NCBI GenBank assembly: GCA_963854735.1
Contig: OY978100.1
Location: 248,001-312,000 of the forward strand
From: Marvania coccoides
Taxonomy: Eukaryota > Chlorophyta > Trebouxiophyceae > Chlorellales > Chlorellaceae
Direction of reading: 5' to 3'
Length of the DNA stretch: 64,000 bases
The position numbers were made by a program, and so were the translations under genes. The notes below the pieces were generated by a model. That model searched no databases, was not told the origin of the DNA, and saw nothing but the letters and a program-made list of their open reading frames with translations. Shown in pieces: positions 1-11,692 of the stretch. How positions within the stretch are numbered: the first letter of the stretch is position 1; every line of letters starts with the position of its first letter.

Positions 1-1809
1 TTCTGCAGCACAGTGGATGAACGCGTATTTGGGTGGTATTTGCTGGTGTGGGTGGCACGAAAAGGCGAAGTTTTGGTTTTGATCGCAAAATCAATTAAAA
101 TTATGGACGCCCGTATTTCTCAGCGGTGCGCTCCCCAACTCACCTTTTGTGGCTTGAAACTATGACACCTGCAAACTTTTAGCCTCGCGGTCAATGTATC
201 GATATATTTTGGTAAAAAAACAAATTTTGGACGGAATTTAAGGCGTTCATTTCCTCCATCAATTTAAAATCCATTTGACAGCCCATAACTAAACCTGGAG
301 CACGGGCTCAGACTGCAGATGTACCCGGCATGGGCTTGAATTCAAGGTCGGGGTCTTATGGGCAAGCCGTGGGGGGTGGGTGGGGGGGCAATTGCAATTT
401 TATTTGGCATGAGAGCGTTGCAAACTTCCCGAAAATGGGGGCCTGAAAATGTTGCAGAGCATAGTGAACTCTTCGGCTTCTGAGTTGCGTTTCTTAAGGC
501 GCTATATAAGCTTAAATATCGCAGGGCAGCGAGGCTAGGCCGGCATAGGTTGCTGTCGAAAAATAATCATCAAGTGGGAAGCGTTAAAACTCGATCAATG
601 CTTAAAAATCACTCGAGATGGGGGTGAAATGCCCGCTTGCTGATTTTTCACATTTATTTAAACCGGCTGGCTGTTGGGTAGCGAGGTTGTAAGCATGCAT
701 GCGTTAAGCCATGCAGGTGAGGTTTCTCTCCGCCTAGCTTAGTTTGAAAATAACTGGTCGTTTGCTACAATCTTGCATATTACGGAAGGTCAGGAACGAA
801 TAAAAAGTTGTTGGCAATCAGCTAGCTGCATCTGCCGCTTGAGATAGCATTAATAAGAGCAGCAGCTTTTTTTTATGAATGAAGCAACAACGACAATCCC
901 CAATCGCCACCGCTAAGTAAAATAATTCTCTTGCTTTGTTTATAATGGCAGTTAGACACCCATGGGAGGCTTCTACACCTCTTCGGCGCGTTATGTTTCG
1001 ACATCCATTGTCAAGGAGTGTGTATTGGTGACGCCGCTCAGCGAAAGAAAAAAGTTATAAAAGGAATCCTCAGCAACCCGGCGCATAATCACGTAGCAAA
1101 TATGCGCCATTGAATCCATTTCTACTCTCGAAACCAAGTGAAAAGAGCAGCGAAAGTGCTCGTTTATGAAATTAGCCATGTTTAAAACAGTTCGACAGAG
1201 CGACTGGCTGCCAGATCACCAAAGCCACGTGTGCGCAAGCATAGAACACGCTGATTGCATCGTTACTGCGAGTAGCGGGGCCGGAAAACTTATAAAGATC
1301 AGTGTAGGATTATTTGAGATCGAGTACCAAGCGCCGCTGCCTTCAGGGCAGGCACGCCAGGAATTAATTAATGTCGAAACGATTATTATTCATTAAAAAA
1401 AAACATTAAAAGATCCAATCTTTTGGAGGATAAGGGCCACTTCGCCATCGCGCACGTCGTGGCGCGAGAGCGTCACGCTCAACGTCAACGGTTAACGTTG
1501 GCCAAATCGCTTTTGAACGGGATGTTAAACCACCCTCTCTTCGGCATACCCAACCAAAATTTGCGTTGTTATCGCTCTTTTCATTACGTTTAATTGTATT
1601 AATGGTGTAGCATCGCGCACCAGCTATGCGCCCCCAAGACCGCTATTGATCTTCGCAAACACTTTCGCATGCTCCCTCTCGCGGTAAGCTGTGTTGAACT
1701 GATTCGGCTTTACACTCAATTCAAAGCTATCACAATTTCAATCAGAAAACTAAAACGCGCGACTTTTCTTCCTCCAAAATGCCAGCAGGCCACGACGCCA
1801 GCCGAAGTT
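1..1809. other. Leading intergenic DNA, no supported gene
   Basis: AT-rich sequence with only short open frames that lack coding-like composition or recognisable motifs. An open frame of 76 codons at 1166-1396 on the plus strand has no similarity I recognise and I do not call it. A short stretch near 1130-1165 resembles one near 4280-4315 (both contain AACCAAGTGAAAAGAGC), suggesting a small dispersed repeat. Confidence 0.5.
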
Positions 1810-2475
1810 TCAGGCAACGACAGGCGATGCTGCATCTTCAAGACGAGTCCGGTCTTCGCGGTCCAGGGAAGAGGGGCTCGTGGCGGGGTGGATGATGGTC
1901 CTGAGGAGCCAGACCGGGTAGTCGTAGGGGTGGACCCCCAGCGACGCCAGCAGAGCCAATTTTTCGACTTTAACATTGTCAATGACAACGTCACTTCCAC
2001 CGACAATGTTGAAGCATACGTCGATCAGGACGTGGGAGAAGTGCTTCCTGATATGGTCCATCCAGGCAGCCTCTTCGTTGTGCGGCGGGACGGCATGTAG
2101 GCGGTCTTCTTCGATCTCGTCAATCATCTCCAGTGCGGCGCACTTGAGCTGGATTTTGCGGCTGGAGGTGGGACTCCAGGGCCTCTCGAATGTCGCCAGC
2201 GCTCTGTAGAGAGTCGGCCACCCCATGGCGTGGAGGATCACGCGTAAGTGGGCACTAGAGACGGTGCCGCTAGTGAGTCCGAAAGCGAAGCACACCAAAG
2301 GGTGCGCCAGATGGAGACGCCAGGTGCCAATGCGATCAGCCATGCGCTGGTTTAACTCAAAGAGACCGGCGGTCTGGTGGTCGATACCGGCCAATAACTC
2401 GACAATCGTGTGGAAATAGGAGCCATGGCGTTCTTCGAGTCCGCCGAGCGGCCCCCAGTACTGAACAAACTGCAT
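1810..2475 (-). CDS. Hypothetical protein, 221 aa
   Basis: A single open frame runs from an ATG at 2475 to a stop at 1810, in a GC-rich island surrounded by AT-rich DNA, which is how real exons look elsewhere in this window. The protein has no signal peptide, membrane span or motif I can name. It is mixed alpha-helical in character, with aromatic and His-rich stretches in the N-terminal half and an Asp/Arg-rich C-terminus. It may be one exon of a larger gene or a mobile-element remnant. No function is assigned. Frames on the other strand over the same interval (1669-2100 and others) are taken as shadows. Confidence 0.45.
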   Translation of the reverse strand: MQFVQYWGPLGGLEERHGSYFHTIVELLAGIDHQTAGLFELNQRMADRIGTWRLHLAHPLVCFAFGLTSGTVSSAHLRVILHAMGWPTLYRALATFERPWSPTSSRKIQLKCAALEMIDEIEEDRLHAVPPHNEEAAWMDHIRKHFSHVLIDVCFNIVGGSDVVIDNVKVEKLALLASLGVHPYDYPVWLLRTIIHPATSPSSLDREDRTRLEDAASPVVA

Positions 2476-3052
2476 GTGGTAACTCTTAATTATTAAAAGG
2501 CAAAAGAGGTGGTGGGCAGGTACTGTTTGAAAACACTGGAATCTATTTGATCAAGACAAAAATATGTCTGCGGAAAAGGCGGCCGCGCAAAGCAAGAGAA
2601 ACCCAGATGCAACTGAAATTAATTCAAAGCAAACACAATTATTAAAATAAAAATTTGAAGGCCTGCTTGCGGTTTCTGTCAACATATAAGAAGGCCCTGG
2701 AATCCTGAAGTTTTCCAGCGGCGGCTGCAGCCACTTTTATTGCCTATTGCTGCTGTTTTCGTCTGTTTCCGTGTCTCATACCCAGCATTCCGTGTGAGGG
2801 TGCGCCAGCAGAGTGCGAGTTTTTGAACTCCACATCGCAATCTTAGTAAGCGATCCAAATTACAACCACCCAACCACCACCTGTTTGGCAAGTCTAAGCA
2901 TACACGATGCTGATTTGCACAGTTAAAAATCACACCTGAAAAATTATGCAAGAATTATGCTGCCGCTATTGCTGCCGCTGTTTCACCCGTCGCCCTCCTT
3001 CACTCTTATTCTCAAACCCATGCCTTTCTTATGTGCAGCCAGGTGCTGCACG

Positions 3053-3463
3053 ATGGTGCTCGGAAAGCCCAGACGCAACGACATTCGAGCCTTGATTGGC
3101 ATTGGCTTGCGCGTGCGCTTCCCCAATGCGAGCCTCACCGAGTCGAAGTATGTCTGCAAGGTCGTCAACGTGGTATGCAGACAGCACACGGAGGCCCCTG
3201 GTCACCATTGGAAGGCGAAACTGGTCTACTCTACGCTGCTGAAATGCTCCGACTATCTCATGGACGAAAACTGGACCGAGCTGATCAACGGCGACCGGAT
3301 GACGGCACGGTTCAAATGGAGCATGGCTGTCGCCAAATCGGGCCATGCCGACTTGATCAATACACTGACTGGAGCTGCTGTGAAGTACTCGTTGGAGAGG
3401 AATCCCGGGTCCACCGTTCCCTCCAGCTACTTGTGGGGGCCTGAAATTACGCTGTTGCCTTGA
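3053..3463 (+). CDS. Hypothetical protein, about 136 aa
   Basis: The open frame extends upstream to 2957, but that part is leucine/proline-rich and ends in a splice-acceptor-like TTATGTGCAG just before 3039. The coding part may therefore begin at the ATG at 3053 or be spliced to an unseen upstream exon. The product is basic at the N-terminus (a K-P-R-R motif) and carries several cysteines and a central region rich in charged residues. I recognise no family. The GC-rich composition supports a real exon. It could be a gene fragment, because neither a promoter nor a partner exon is evident. Confidence 0.4.
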   Translation: MVLGKPRRNDIRALIGIGLRVRFPNASLTESKYVCKVVNVVCRQHTEAPGHHWKAKLVYSTLLKCSDYLMDENWTELINGDRMTARFKWSMAVAKSGHADLINTLTGAAVKYSLERNPGSTVPSSYLWGPEITLLP

Positions 3464-4984
3464 CGTGAATGCCTGTGCACTCGATTGGCCGCTAATAGTC
3501 GTTTACTTGCATTATATTTGCTTATATTTAGTTCGATTAGATTGCAATGTGTCTGTTCTGTTCTTCTTTTTCGCCTCTGCTTGCGTGATACATTCTTTCC
3601 TTGAAGCTCTCTGTATGTCAAGTTGTTCTCTCATATTACAGAAGAATCCCGTGCAGGCCTGTTGAAGTTTAATTCAATCTTTCGAGTTGTAATGATATGA
3701 AGAAGAAAAAATCGTTCTGCTTTATTCCTGTTTTGTTATGCTGCAGGCTTGTCGAAGTTGGCGTTGCTGCCATTCATTGCAGTCAGTACCAGCAACTATC
3801 TGTAAACACACATAAAATCATTCAATGGCAGCCGTCAAAAGCTTTTCCTCCCTCGAGCTGGCTGCTCCCTTCTGCCTACACAGACGCAGGCGTGATTATG
3901 AATCTTAGATTTTCTCCCACCAAATCCTCGAGCGCCCTGGCCAAGGAAATGAGAAAGACTCGGCAAATACTGAGGCAGTTCCTAGGGATTCGGCTGGCGT
4001 TGCATTGTAACCAAACAAACACAAAAACCATTGGTGGCGGTGGCATGCTCCGACGACCGTCAAATGCAGCAGCCTCCAGAAGAGCGGTCGAAATGATTGC
4101 GGGCCCCCTCCATAGAGCGGTGTCCCTTCTTCATATGTTGGCACGATTGGCAATCTGCAGGTGCCCCGAACTTAAGAGGCAGGCGGCACCTTATCATACG
4201 AAAAACAATGTAAGGATTTTGTTCCTCAAGGGCCGACACGACAATTAATATATATTGAAACGCGTCTTGCTAACATCTAGGCTCTAAACCAAGTGAAAAG
4301 AGCGGCGCATAAGCGTGCTTGAAATGAATTCTTTATATATATCCACAAATTAAGCGAGGATTGGGCGGGCTTTAAATATTGAATGTATTTCATGAAACAA
4401 CAAGCATTGAGAGGCCGAAATTTAAGACGAAGAACGCGAGGTGCAAGCCACCAGATGGTGAACACAAAGTCGCATTGAAAAGAGCTGCTATTGCAGAAAG
4501 CGCGGCTTTTAATGAGTGGTAACATGATAAAAATTGTGGTATTCGACAGAGAAATTGAAAAGACAAGAGGGGCCTTCCTGTCCTTGAATGTGGCACCCAC
4601 CCCATGTTGATGGTAGGAATTGCAGCTTTCTTTTCCTATACTGGAATAGTCGCGGACGGTGTCTAAACGCGTCAAGAAATTTCAGCGCATATATCGTCAC
4701 CAATTTACTGGATTTCCACCTTTCTTGATTCACTGAGGCTGTTTCAAGCTCTGGGTGCCCGCATCACAGCATCACGGTGCTGCCACGCAATTTGATCATT
4801 TGAAAAAAGCGAAGATCACTTGTGCGGCGATTCCCACCAAAGTAAGTCCCGCAGCATGTTTGCAACAAGCATCGCATGCGAAACCAGGGGAGCTTCCGCC
4901 CATCGGAGGTTATTTATTTTGTCCTTCTGTCGATTCTGGATCAATCGCCATAAAATATTACACTTTTCATTACTGCAGGTCACA
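3464..4984. other. Intergenic DNA with probable 5' leader of the next gene
   Basis: AT-rich with several weak open frames on both strands (for example 3697-4248 plus and 4277-4675 minus), none with convincing composition. The end (about 4965-4979) is an acceptor-like TTACTGCAG directly before the ATG at 4985, so an intron in the 5' untranslated leader of the next gene is likely. Confidence 0.45.
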
Positions 4985-5929
4985 ATGGCAAAACCCAAGA
5001 ACACGAAGAGCACCCTGAGCAGGACCAAGAAGAGCAAGAGCGCGCCCAAGCGTGCCGTGAAGCGGTCCTCGAGGCCTGTTGGGTCTGGGCCTGGCTGCCC
5101 GCCGAAGCACAGACTTCGAGCGCTCGTTGCCATCTTCGCCAGGCTGATCCTCTACATGAAAATCCAAAAAATCGAGGACGTGATTGGTCCCTGCGATGAA
5201 GTCTGCGCTCAGAGCAACGAAGACGCCATCACCGCCGAGCGCACCCTCTCTAAGAACACTATTCGCCGGCACTGCAAGAATGATTCCGAGTCAGGTCGGG
5301 CTGGGCTGATGGGTCTCAACTGGACTGACATCGGAAAAGAAGACGGTGGCGCCGCGATGCAGACCTGGAAGGCGGAAGCAAAGAAAACCGGTCATCTGCC
5401 CTTGTTGACGCAACTGGGTATTGCCCTTGTGAAGAAGCTCGACGCCAAGGCCTTTTTTGTGGCCATCTTTGACGAGCCCGAGGTCGAGGCCGCCGCAGGC
5501 CCCAGCCCTGAACAGAAGCCCGAGCCCAAAATTGCCTCCGCCACCTCGGAGCCCGAAATCTCCAATATTTCCTCTGACCTCGAAAAAGCCCGTGCCAACG
5601 CCTTCAAGCTCGAGTGTGACCGCTACAGCGCCAAGATCAGCCGCTTTGCCACCGTTTTCAAGCTCAAGATTGCCACCACTGCCCCCGGGCCCGAAGTTAT
5701 CAATATATTCAAATGTGACACGCTGGTGGCTTCCAAGCACCAGGAGCAGGAGCTGGACTATTTCAGTGCTGTGGACCTGGCTGATAAGATGCAGGAAGAA
5801 GACGCCAGCGCCCTGCTGGCCGGTTGGCCCGGCGCAGACGTGGCGGCAGACCAAGAAGCTGCAATGCTTTTTGACACTGGCCTGTTCATGGACATTGACC
5901 TGATGCCTCCCATAAACTTCTTTGACTGA
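4985..5929 (+). CDS. Lysine-rich N-terminus, acidic C-terminus; unknown nuclear-type protein, 314 aa
   Basis: The ATG at 4985 is preceded by an intron acceptor (CTGCAG) and six leader bases, so I choose it over upstream in-frame methionines. The first ~45 residues are very rich in Lys/Arg/Ser/Pro and look like a nuclear localisation or DNA-contacting tail. A Cys/His-containing central part follows, then a Pro/Glu/Ala-rich linker repeating Pro-Glu-Pro-like units (about residues 160-200), and a helical acidic C-terminus ending in a hydrophobic/acidic patch. The basic head and acidic tail suggest a chromatin or transcription-associated protein; this is inference from composition only. No known domain is recognised. 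The gene appears intronless within its coding part. Confidence 0.6.
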   Translation: MAKPKNTKSTLSRTKKSKSAPKRAVKRSSRPVGSGPGCPPKHRLRALVAIFARLILYMKIQKIEDVIGPCDEVCAQSNEDAITAERTLSKNTIRRHCKNDSESGRAGLMGLNWTDIGKEDGGAAMQTWKAEAKKTGHLPLLTQLGIALVKKLDAKAFFVAIFDEPEVEAAAGPSPEQKPEPKIASATSEPEISNISSDLEKARANAFKLECDRYSAKISRFATVFKLKIATTAPGPEVINIFKCDTLVASKHQEQELDYFSAVDLADKMQEEDASALLAGWPGADVAADQEAAMLFDTGLFMDIDLMPPINFFD

Positions 5930-6260
5930 AAAAAAATGTACTTCTCATGTGTGAAAAAATGCCTTGTTCCCTTTTGCTTGTGGTTCCGCCGCTTTGTCCC
6001 CACCCAAAATGCGTCTAAAAAAATGATTGCCGTGACTTTTTTTACTGCTAAATTGAATCCCAGTGTTTATTGAATTTATTTATTGTTTCCTATGTATTAC
6101 ACCAGCTTATATTTTTATTGACCTTGTGCAAAATATATATAATATATCTGATAGAAGAAAATGTGAACATCAACAAAATATTAAGCTTAAACACACAAAG
6201 TTTGACAATAGGCAGTTCTCGTAGCACGTCATTGGCACGTTTTCAGTCAGTCTTTGTCAG
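5930..6260. other. Convergent 3' intergenic region
   Basis: AT-rich sequence between the stop of the upstream plus-strand gene and the stop of the minus-strand CG-1 gene. It presumably holds both 3' untranslated regions. No other feature is seen. Confidence 0.5.
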
Positions 6261-9007
6261 TCAAATAGCGTTTTCAATCCATTCATTCATGTCTTTCAGC
6301 TCTCCCCTCACCATGAAATCTCGCACCAACTCAAAGTGGAATTTCAGGTCCTCCAGGGCGTTGCCCTTCACGTACCGCATCGCAAAAGGCCGCATTGCCT
6401 TTGTCACCCCCTCGCAGCGGTACAGCTTCATCAGCGCGCCCACCATCTCATTTTTGCTGTCGGTTGACGCTTTCATCAGAGCCTCCACAGCACCTCCGAG
6501 CCCGGGCTTCTCACCCACTGCTGCGGGCGCAATTACCGAAGGGCTGCTCCCACCATGGGCGGCCTGGCCACCAGCCACTCCAGCACTGCGTCCAGCAGCC
6601 TGCGCTCCAATTTCTGCTGGGACAGCCACCGCTACAGCAGCCACCGCAGTCTGCGCCGTGGCCACTGCCCCCCAACCGTCGTCCTCATGCAATATTCTAG
6701 CTGGATCCCGATGAGATGCGGTGGGGGACCGCTCATAATCATCTGGAGGCGTTTCCAGCATAAGGAACCGCGGCTGCTCACGCCGTTTCGAAAGCTCCCC
6801 TCGTTCAGCGCCCAACGCCAGCGTTGCAGGCACAGGAGGAACTGCCGCAGGAGGCGCTGGCTCTGTAGCAGGCGCCCCTGCCACAGGCAGGGTTGCTGTA
6901 GCAGATGCCGCTGCCGCAGCAGCTGCAGGCTGCAACACTGCCACCGCCACAGGAGCTGATACCGCCGCAGGAGCCGTCGTCAAAGAAGCGGATGCCGCAG
7001 GAGCCATTGCCGGAGGAGCCGCCGCCATCTTTGCCGCTCTCGCTTTGAACTTTGCAGCTGCAAGAGCGGCCTTCCCTGCCGCTTCAATTGACGGCGCTGA
7101 CCCCACTTTAGGTGGTTTCTCCTTATGCACGAGGTAGTGAATCAGCGCGCACGCTGGCTCAAAAATCAGGTGGTAGCAGCGCCGTTGGATGGTGCCGCAC
7201 GGGAGGGTGTGATAGGTGGCCTTGACAACGGCCATACCGTTGTCCTTGAGAAAAGTGGAGCTGCCCCTGCCAAAAGACCCGTCGCCTTTGGGCAGCGAAA
7301 CGCCTTTTGGAGTGGGCGACCGCGACGCCAGCTCGACCAAAAACAAAGTGCCAGCTGCAAAAAGAAAAAGACGGAAAAAAGAATAAAACATGCGTAAGAT
7401 ACAGACAGGATAACTAGGAAGGCAAACGAGGGGGGGGGGGGGGGGAATCGACGAATTTTCAATATATCGTAAAAGCAGGGGGCCTACCTTTCGGGTTCGT
7501 CGGCACATTCTTGGAGAGCGGCAAGCCCAGCTTTTCAGTGTTGGCCAGCAGAAACACAACCTCTGGAGTCGGGATGGGCCGACTTTTGGTGGCTTGGTCG
7601 ACGACAAATTGCACGTCTTGAAAATCGCTCAACCCAGGAAGGCTTGCAGTTATGTCCACGGCGCCTGGTTGAGCCGGCGGCAACAACGGCGCAGGAGGCG
7701 GCTGCGGCGGGGGGGCGGGCAGCGCAGCAGGATGCATCTCTGCTCGAGAAACCTCATAGTGATGCGGATAATTGGGGTGGGGCTGCAGGAGTGTGGGCAA
7801 AAGAGGCTGTGGTGGAGGCTGCTGGGTTTGAGAAGGCGGCTGCGGCGGTGGATACGCTGTGACTGCAGCTGGCAGCTGCTGCAACGGTTGAGGCTGCTGG
7901 GGTTCAGAGGGCGGCTGCGGTGGTATGCTTGTTGTTGTTGGAAAGATAGATGCTGCCTGCTGCGGTTTTGCCAGCAGTTCGTTCACAGGCCCCGTCTTCA
8001 AATGATCTCGGAACGGCTGGCGTTGCTGGCGCTGCGCGCCAACCGACCCTGTAAGAGTCTGAAAACGCGCTGCTTCCGCTTCTAGCTGCTGCTGTAACAG
8101 CAGCGGCTTTTGGGCAGACAGATGAGGCGGGGGGATAGTTTGCAGGGACCTACTCCTAAGCATGATATTTTCCAGCTGCTGCTGCTGCTGAAGCGACGCC
8201 GGCAAACTTTGCTGCTGCTGCTGAAGCGACGCCGGCAGACTTTGCTGCTGCGCCTCAGCAGCCGCTTCTGCAGCCAACGAAGCGGCCGGCAGCTGCTCCG
8301 GGAGAGGAAACGTGGCGCTCGTCGGTGGGAAATGCGGCAAAATGACGACGCAGTTTCCGCCAGGCAACGGCACAGGGATCACGGGAGAAATCCCAGCCTG
8401 GCTGGCTCGTCTTGGTGCACCCGGCCCCCGTCTGCCGGATTTTGGCGTCGAGTATATCTTGCTGGACCTGAAGCGCTTCTTCAGGAACTCGTCCATCTCA
8501 GCCGCGGTGGTGACCCCCTTGAGCGCTTTCAGCAGCTCTGTGTCGTCTTTGTACACAGCCTCATACGAGTAGCGCAGCCGCTTCTTCTCGATGTTTTGAA
8601 GCTTGCCGTGCACCAGACCCCACAGCGCGAAGCAGTCCTCAGCGTGTGATGCCTCCTGCACAGAATCCGCACGGAATTCTGGAACCTTTTCAGGGAAAAA
8701 CTCGGAGAGCTCTTTCCCGGGCCGTACGCGTGTATCTCCGCCGAGGAGACGTTTCTTCCCTGCTTCTGTGAGGCCCTCCTCGTCGAAAGGACGCTTGGTG
8801 CCGGTTAGGCTTTTCTTCTCAGCTCCAGCGAGGCCGGCCTGAAAGAACACAAAGGAAGATCGAATGTAATAGCCCAAAATTCAACATGTAGGAAATCTCT
8901 CCAGCTGTGACAAACCACATGCTTACTACCTGTCGAGCCTCGGGGTTTGACAACCCAGCGAGCGTGGCCGCCGCTTCCGTTTCGTTCGGCTTTGGAGGGT
9001 TTTGCAT
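6261..9007 (-). CDS. Divergent CG-1 (CAMTA-type) DNA-binding domain protein A, 840 aa
   Basis: Three-exon model: 8930-9007, 7488-8838, 6261-7354; the phases agree and give 840 residues. Residues ~27-160 form a charged N-terminal module shared with the neighbouring gene. Then come a Gln/Pro/Ala-rich region with two near-identical poly-Gln units, and at ~445-555 a CG-1-like domain: a T-P-E-V-V-F-L-L segment, then G-T-L-F-L-V, a G-D-G turn, and Q-R-R-C-Y followed by a hydrophobic strand, in the order of CAMTA transcription factors. The basic FRKDGH/WRKK stretch typical of CAMTA is missing. An Ala-rich linker and a short helical C-terminus follow; I see no ankyrin repeats or IQ motifs. It is likely a nuclear transcription regulator, but DNA binding may differ. 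The intron after exon 2 holds a G16 run. Confidence 0.75.
8175..8243 (-). repeat. Tandem poly-Gln coding repeat
   Basis: Two units of 36 and 33 nt, near-identical, each encoding a Gln run followed by Ser-Leu-Pro-Ala-Ser-Leu, inside CG-1 gene A. They are absent or decayed in the duplicated copy near 11.2 kb, so the expansion may post-date that duplication, or the copy lost it. Confidence 0.7.
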
Positions 9008-10165
9008 TAATTAGTTTTTTTTTTTTTTTTTTGACGACCTTAATAATGGGCGTGAACCGGGCAAAATCACATGCAACAACACGTTTTCTGATAGAAACAT
9101 GATTTTTGTTGGTGTTCGGCCGACGCGCGGCAACATTTGGTGATGACAATTACCCCCCGAAAGAAAATCAACACCCGGTTCAACACGCCCGAAGTTCTGG
9201 TCACATCCCCCCCTTGCACGCGGACAGAATGTTGAGCCTGTTTTTTTTTATTAGTTGAGAAAAGAATATTGCTACAACCGAACAGCCAGCTAGATATTTC
9301 TTAGCTTTCTTAGTATGTTCAGGGAAAATGAAATGCACTTTGCACAGATACCTTGGATATCCCATGCGGCAGCACCGAGCAGAGTAAAATATGTGTGGCT
9401 TACTACATGCAGTATTTCGTGTCCATTGCTTAGCCCAAAAAATTTCAGCGAGATCTAAAAGGGAGCTTTCTGCGTGGCTTGTCTGCGGAGAAAGCACCCT
9501 TGCTTCTCTCTCTTCGATCGAAGCTGAAAGCTTCGAAATTGCCGCTCTCCCTTCGCTCTCACTAGTTTTGGATTACGTTCAGTTCAAGCTCCCCCCCTGG
9601 GAGACACCTACTGCCAATCGGCGGCAAGGAGGAGAGAGGGCGGCGGCGAAGGAGCGATGCTGCACTAAAAGAATGAGTGAAGAGCACATTTGAACGAGTC
9701 TGCAAATTGAATTACTCTTCTGACTTGATGAATGATTTGCGCATGGAGACATTACCTTAGTAATCTGAAAACGCATCCCAGTGTAACTATGCAACTACTG
9801 AAGAAAGTGCCAGGATGTTGCAATGTTACAATTCTGAAGGACAATTTTAAACAATTTTAAATTTAGCAGGGCACAGTTTGAAATTTAACTGCCAAAGCAC
9901 ATTTAATTGGAAGTTAACAAAGAGGAATTGAACGAGAAGAAGTTAGGCAAGGTATTCGTTAAATAAATTGATTTGTTATTTATGAAAAAAGAAAAAAAGA
10001 AAGGAAAATGCATTTTTGGCAGCGTCAATAAATTTCATAAACGTAACGTTTCAAACTTCACTGTTGATTGCTATGAGAATGGATTAACTGTTTCTATTGG
10101 GGGGTTTTACTCTCTCTCCAGCCTCTGGCGGTGAAAGGGAAGGAGTTGCGATTGTGGCAGTCGGT
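9008..10165. other. Upstream region of CG-1 gene A; no gene
   Basis: Begins with an 18-nt T run (9015-9032), which is an A18 tract in the 5' leader of CG-1 gene A on its own strand. The rest is AT-rich, with no convincing open frame; 9700-10100 is particularly A/T-rich. Confidence 0.5.
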
Positions 10166-10600
10166 TCAATTTGTAGATGAAGAGGCCGGGCTTTTTTTCA
10201 GCGTGCCGTGTTCGTTAACTGCAGGAGGTGGTGGTGAATGTGGGGGGGGCGGGGGAAGGCGGTATGAGACATCCAGCCAGGCGTAGGGGAAATTGTCTTT
10301 GTGCAGCATAAAAACCAGCTCTGTGTTTGTCATCGAGCCATCAGCGATGCGGAGCAGTTTGTGAAGCAGCGCTTCCGTCAGCCGGTCTCGCGTAGCGCTG
10401 AGGAGCCGGGTCAGGTCGCTTCCGTTTTCGTTGGGCTCCAATGCATTTTTACGGGCGTTTGAAATTTGAATCAAAGCCTGCTGCATTATTGTCTTCTGCT
10501 GCTGGACGCCAGGGTCGTGGTCTCCATGATTTATTTCTTGCATCCTTCTGCAAATGACTCGATGTGGGTCAGGTTCGACGCGAAAAAATTGATTTCTCAT
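10166..10600 (-). pseudogene. Third CG-1-like fragment (N-terminal half only)
   Basis: An ATG at 10600 opens a 144-residue frame. Its middle (about residues 85-120) aligns by eye with the start of the CG-1 domain of the two neighbouring genes: a short helix, then T-N-T-E-L-V-F-M-L matching T-P-E-V-V-F-L-L of gene A, followed by a Pro-rich stretch where the partners have P-x-x-P. The second half of the domain (G-T-L-F strand and Q-R-R-C-Y motif) is absent; the frame instead runs into poly-Pro and a Ser/Thr tail. It could be the truncated relic of a third tandem copy, or the first exon of a gene whose remaining exons have decayed. Similarity is weak and judged by eye. Confidence 0.4.
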
Positions 10601-11039
10601 CGCTCATGCATGCCAGAGAGTTCGAAAATTTCCAAACCCACCGTCTTCTCTAGAATACTACGTTGCCTGCCGTGGTGATAACAGCGCGAATTTCGAGTCG
10701 GACACCGGAATAGTTTGCTTAATTATAAATTTTGAACGCGTTTGATAAACGCGTGGTCAAATTTCGTAATATCAGAAGAATCTATCGCATTCTACAAACT
10801 CTCGCCTTCCCAAGATTTATTAAACGATATATGCTGATGGGTGTGCATCTCCGCCGCTATCACTCAGTGAATCGCTGGAATTTTTCGGCGATCGCCATTT
10901 ATTACTGCTGTCCATGTCATGAGTTGGTTACATTCCAGTTGACAGAATTTTCTCTCCTCAACCTTGAAAACAGCAAGCCAGTTCATACACATGCGCCGTC
11001 TTCGCTCCCAATTGGTCCTGGAGCAGCTGGAGTTTGACC

Positions 11040-11692
11040 TTACCACCTGCTTTGTAAGAGTCTGCAACCGCGCTGCGTACACTTCTGCTGTCATGACAGC
11101 ACCTGCTGTTGAACGGACAGATCAGGCACGGGGATAGCATACCCATGCATATCTTCCAGCTGCTTTGGCGGTGGCGATGCAGGCAGGCACTGCGCCTCAG
11201 CAGCCGTTTCTGCAGCCAACGAAGCGGCCAGCAGCTGCTCCGGGAGAGGAAACGCGGCGCTCGTCGGTGGGAAAGGAAGCAAAATGATGACTTAGTCGCC
11301 GCCAGGCAACAGCACAGGGATCACGGGAGAAAGCCCCGTCTGCCGGATGTTGGCGTCGAGTACATCTTGCTGGACCTGAAGCGCTTCTTCAGGAACTCTT
11401 CCATCTCAGCCGCGGTGGTGACCCCCTTGAGCGCTTTCAGCAGCTCTGTGTCGTCTTTGTACACAGCCTCATACGAGTAGCGCAGCCGCTTCTTCTCGAT
11501 GTTTTGAAGCTTGCCGTGCACCAGGCCCCACAGCGCGAAGCAGTCCTCAGCGTGCGCTGCCTCCTGCACAGAATCCGCACGAAATTCTGGAACCTTTTCA
11601 GGGAAAACCTCGTAGAGCTCTCTCCCGGGCCGTACGCGTGTATCTCCGCCGAGGAGACGTTTCTTCCCTGCTTCTGTGAGGCCCTCCTCGTC
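11040..11692 (-). repeat. Segmental duplication of CG-1 gene A sequence
   Basis: This interval closely matches 8040-8784 of CG-1 gene A in the same orientation. Identity is very high over 11340-11692 (the part used as the last exon of gene B) and lower with indels over 11040-11320. Near the boundary a ~35-nt deletion relative to gene A removes part of a Pro/Ala/Arg-rich linker and shifts the frame, giving gene B its stop at 11321. Beyond that stop the copied reading frame is decayed. Confidence 0.8.

Noticed and set aside
1166..1396. 76-codon plus-strand frame
   Set aside because: Short, no similarity, no clear start context.
3697..4248. 183-codon plus-strand frame
   Set aside because: AT-rich, no motif, no upstream or downstream exon signals; likely chance.
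6070..6959. Long plus-strand open frames over the 3' part of CG-1 gene A
   Set aside because: They mirror the Ala/Pro-rich coding sequence on the minus strand, which has matching splice sites and domain similarity.
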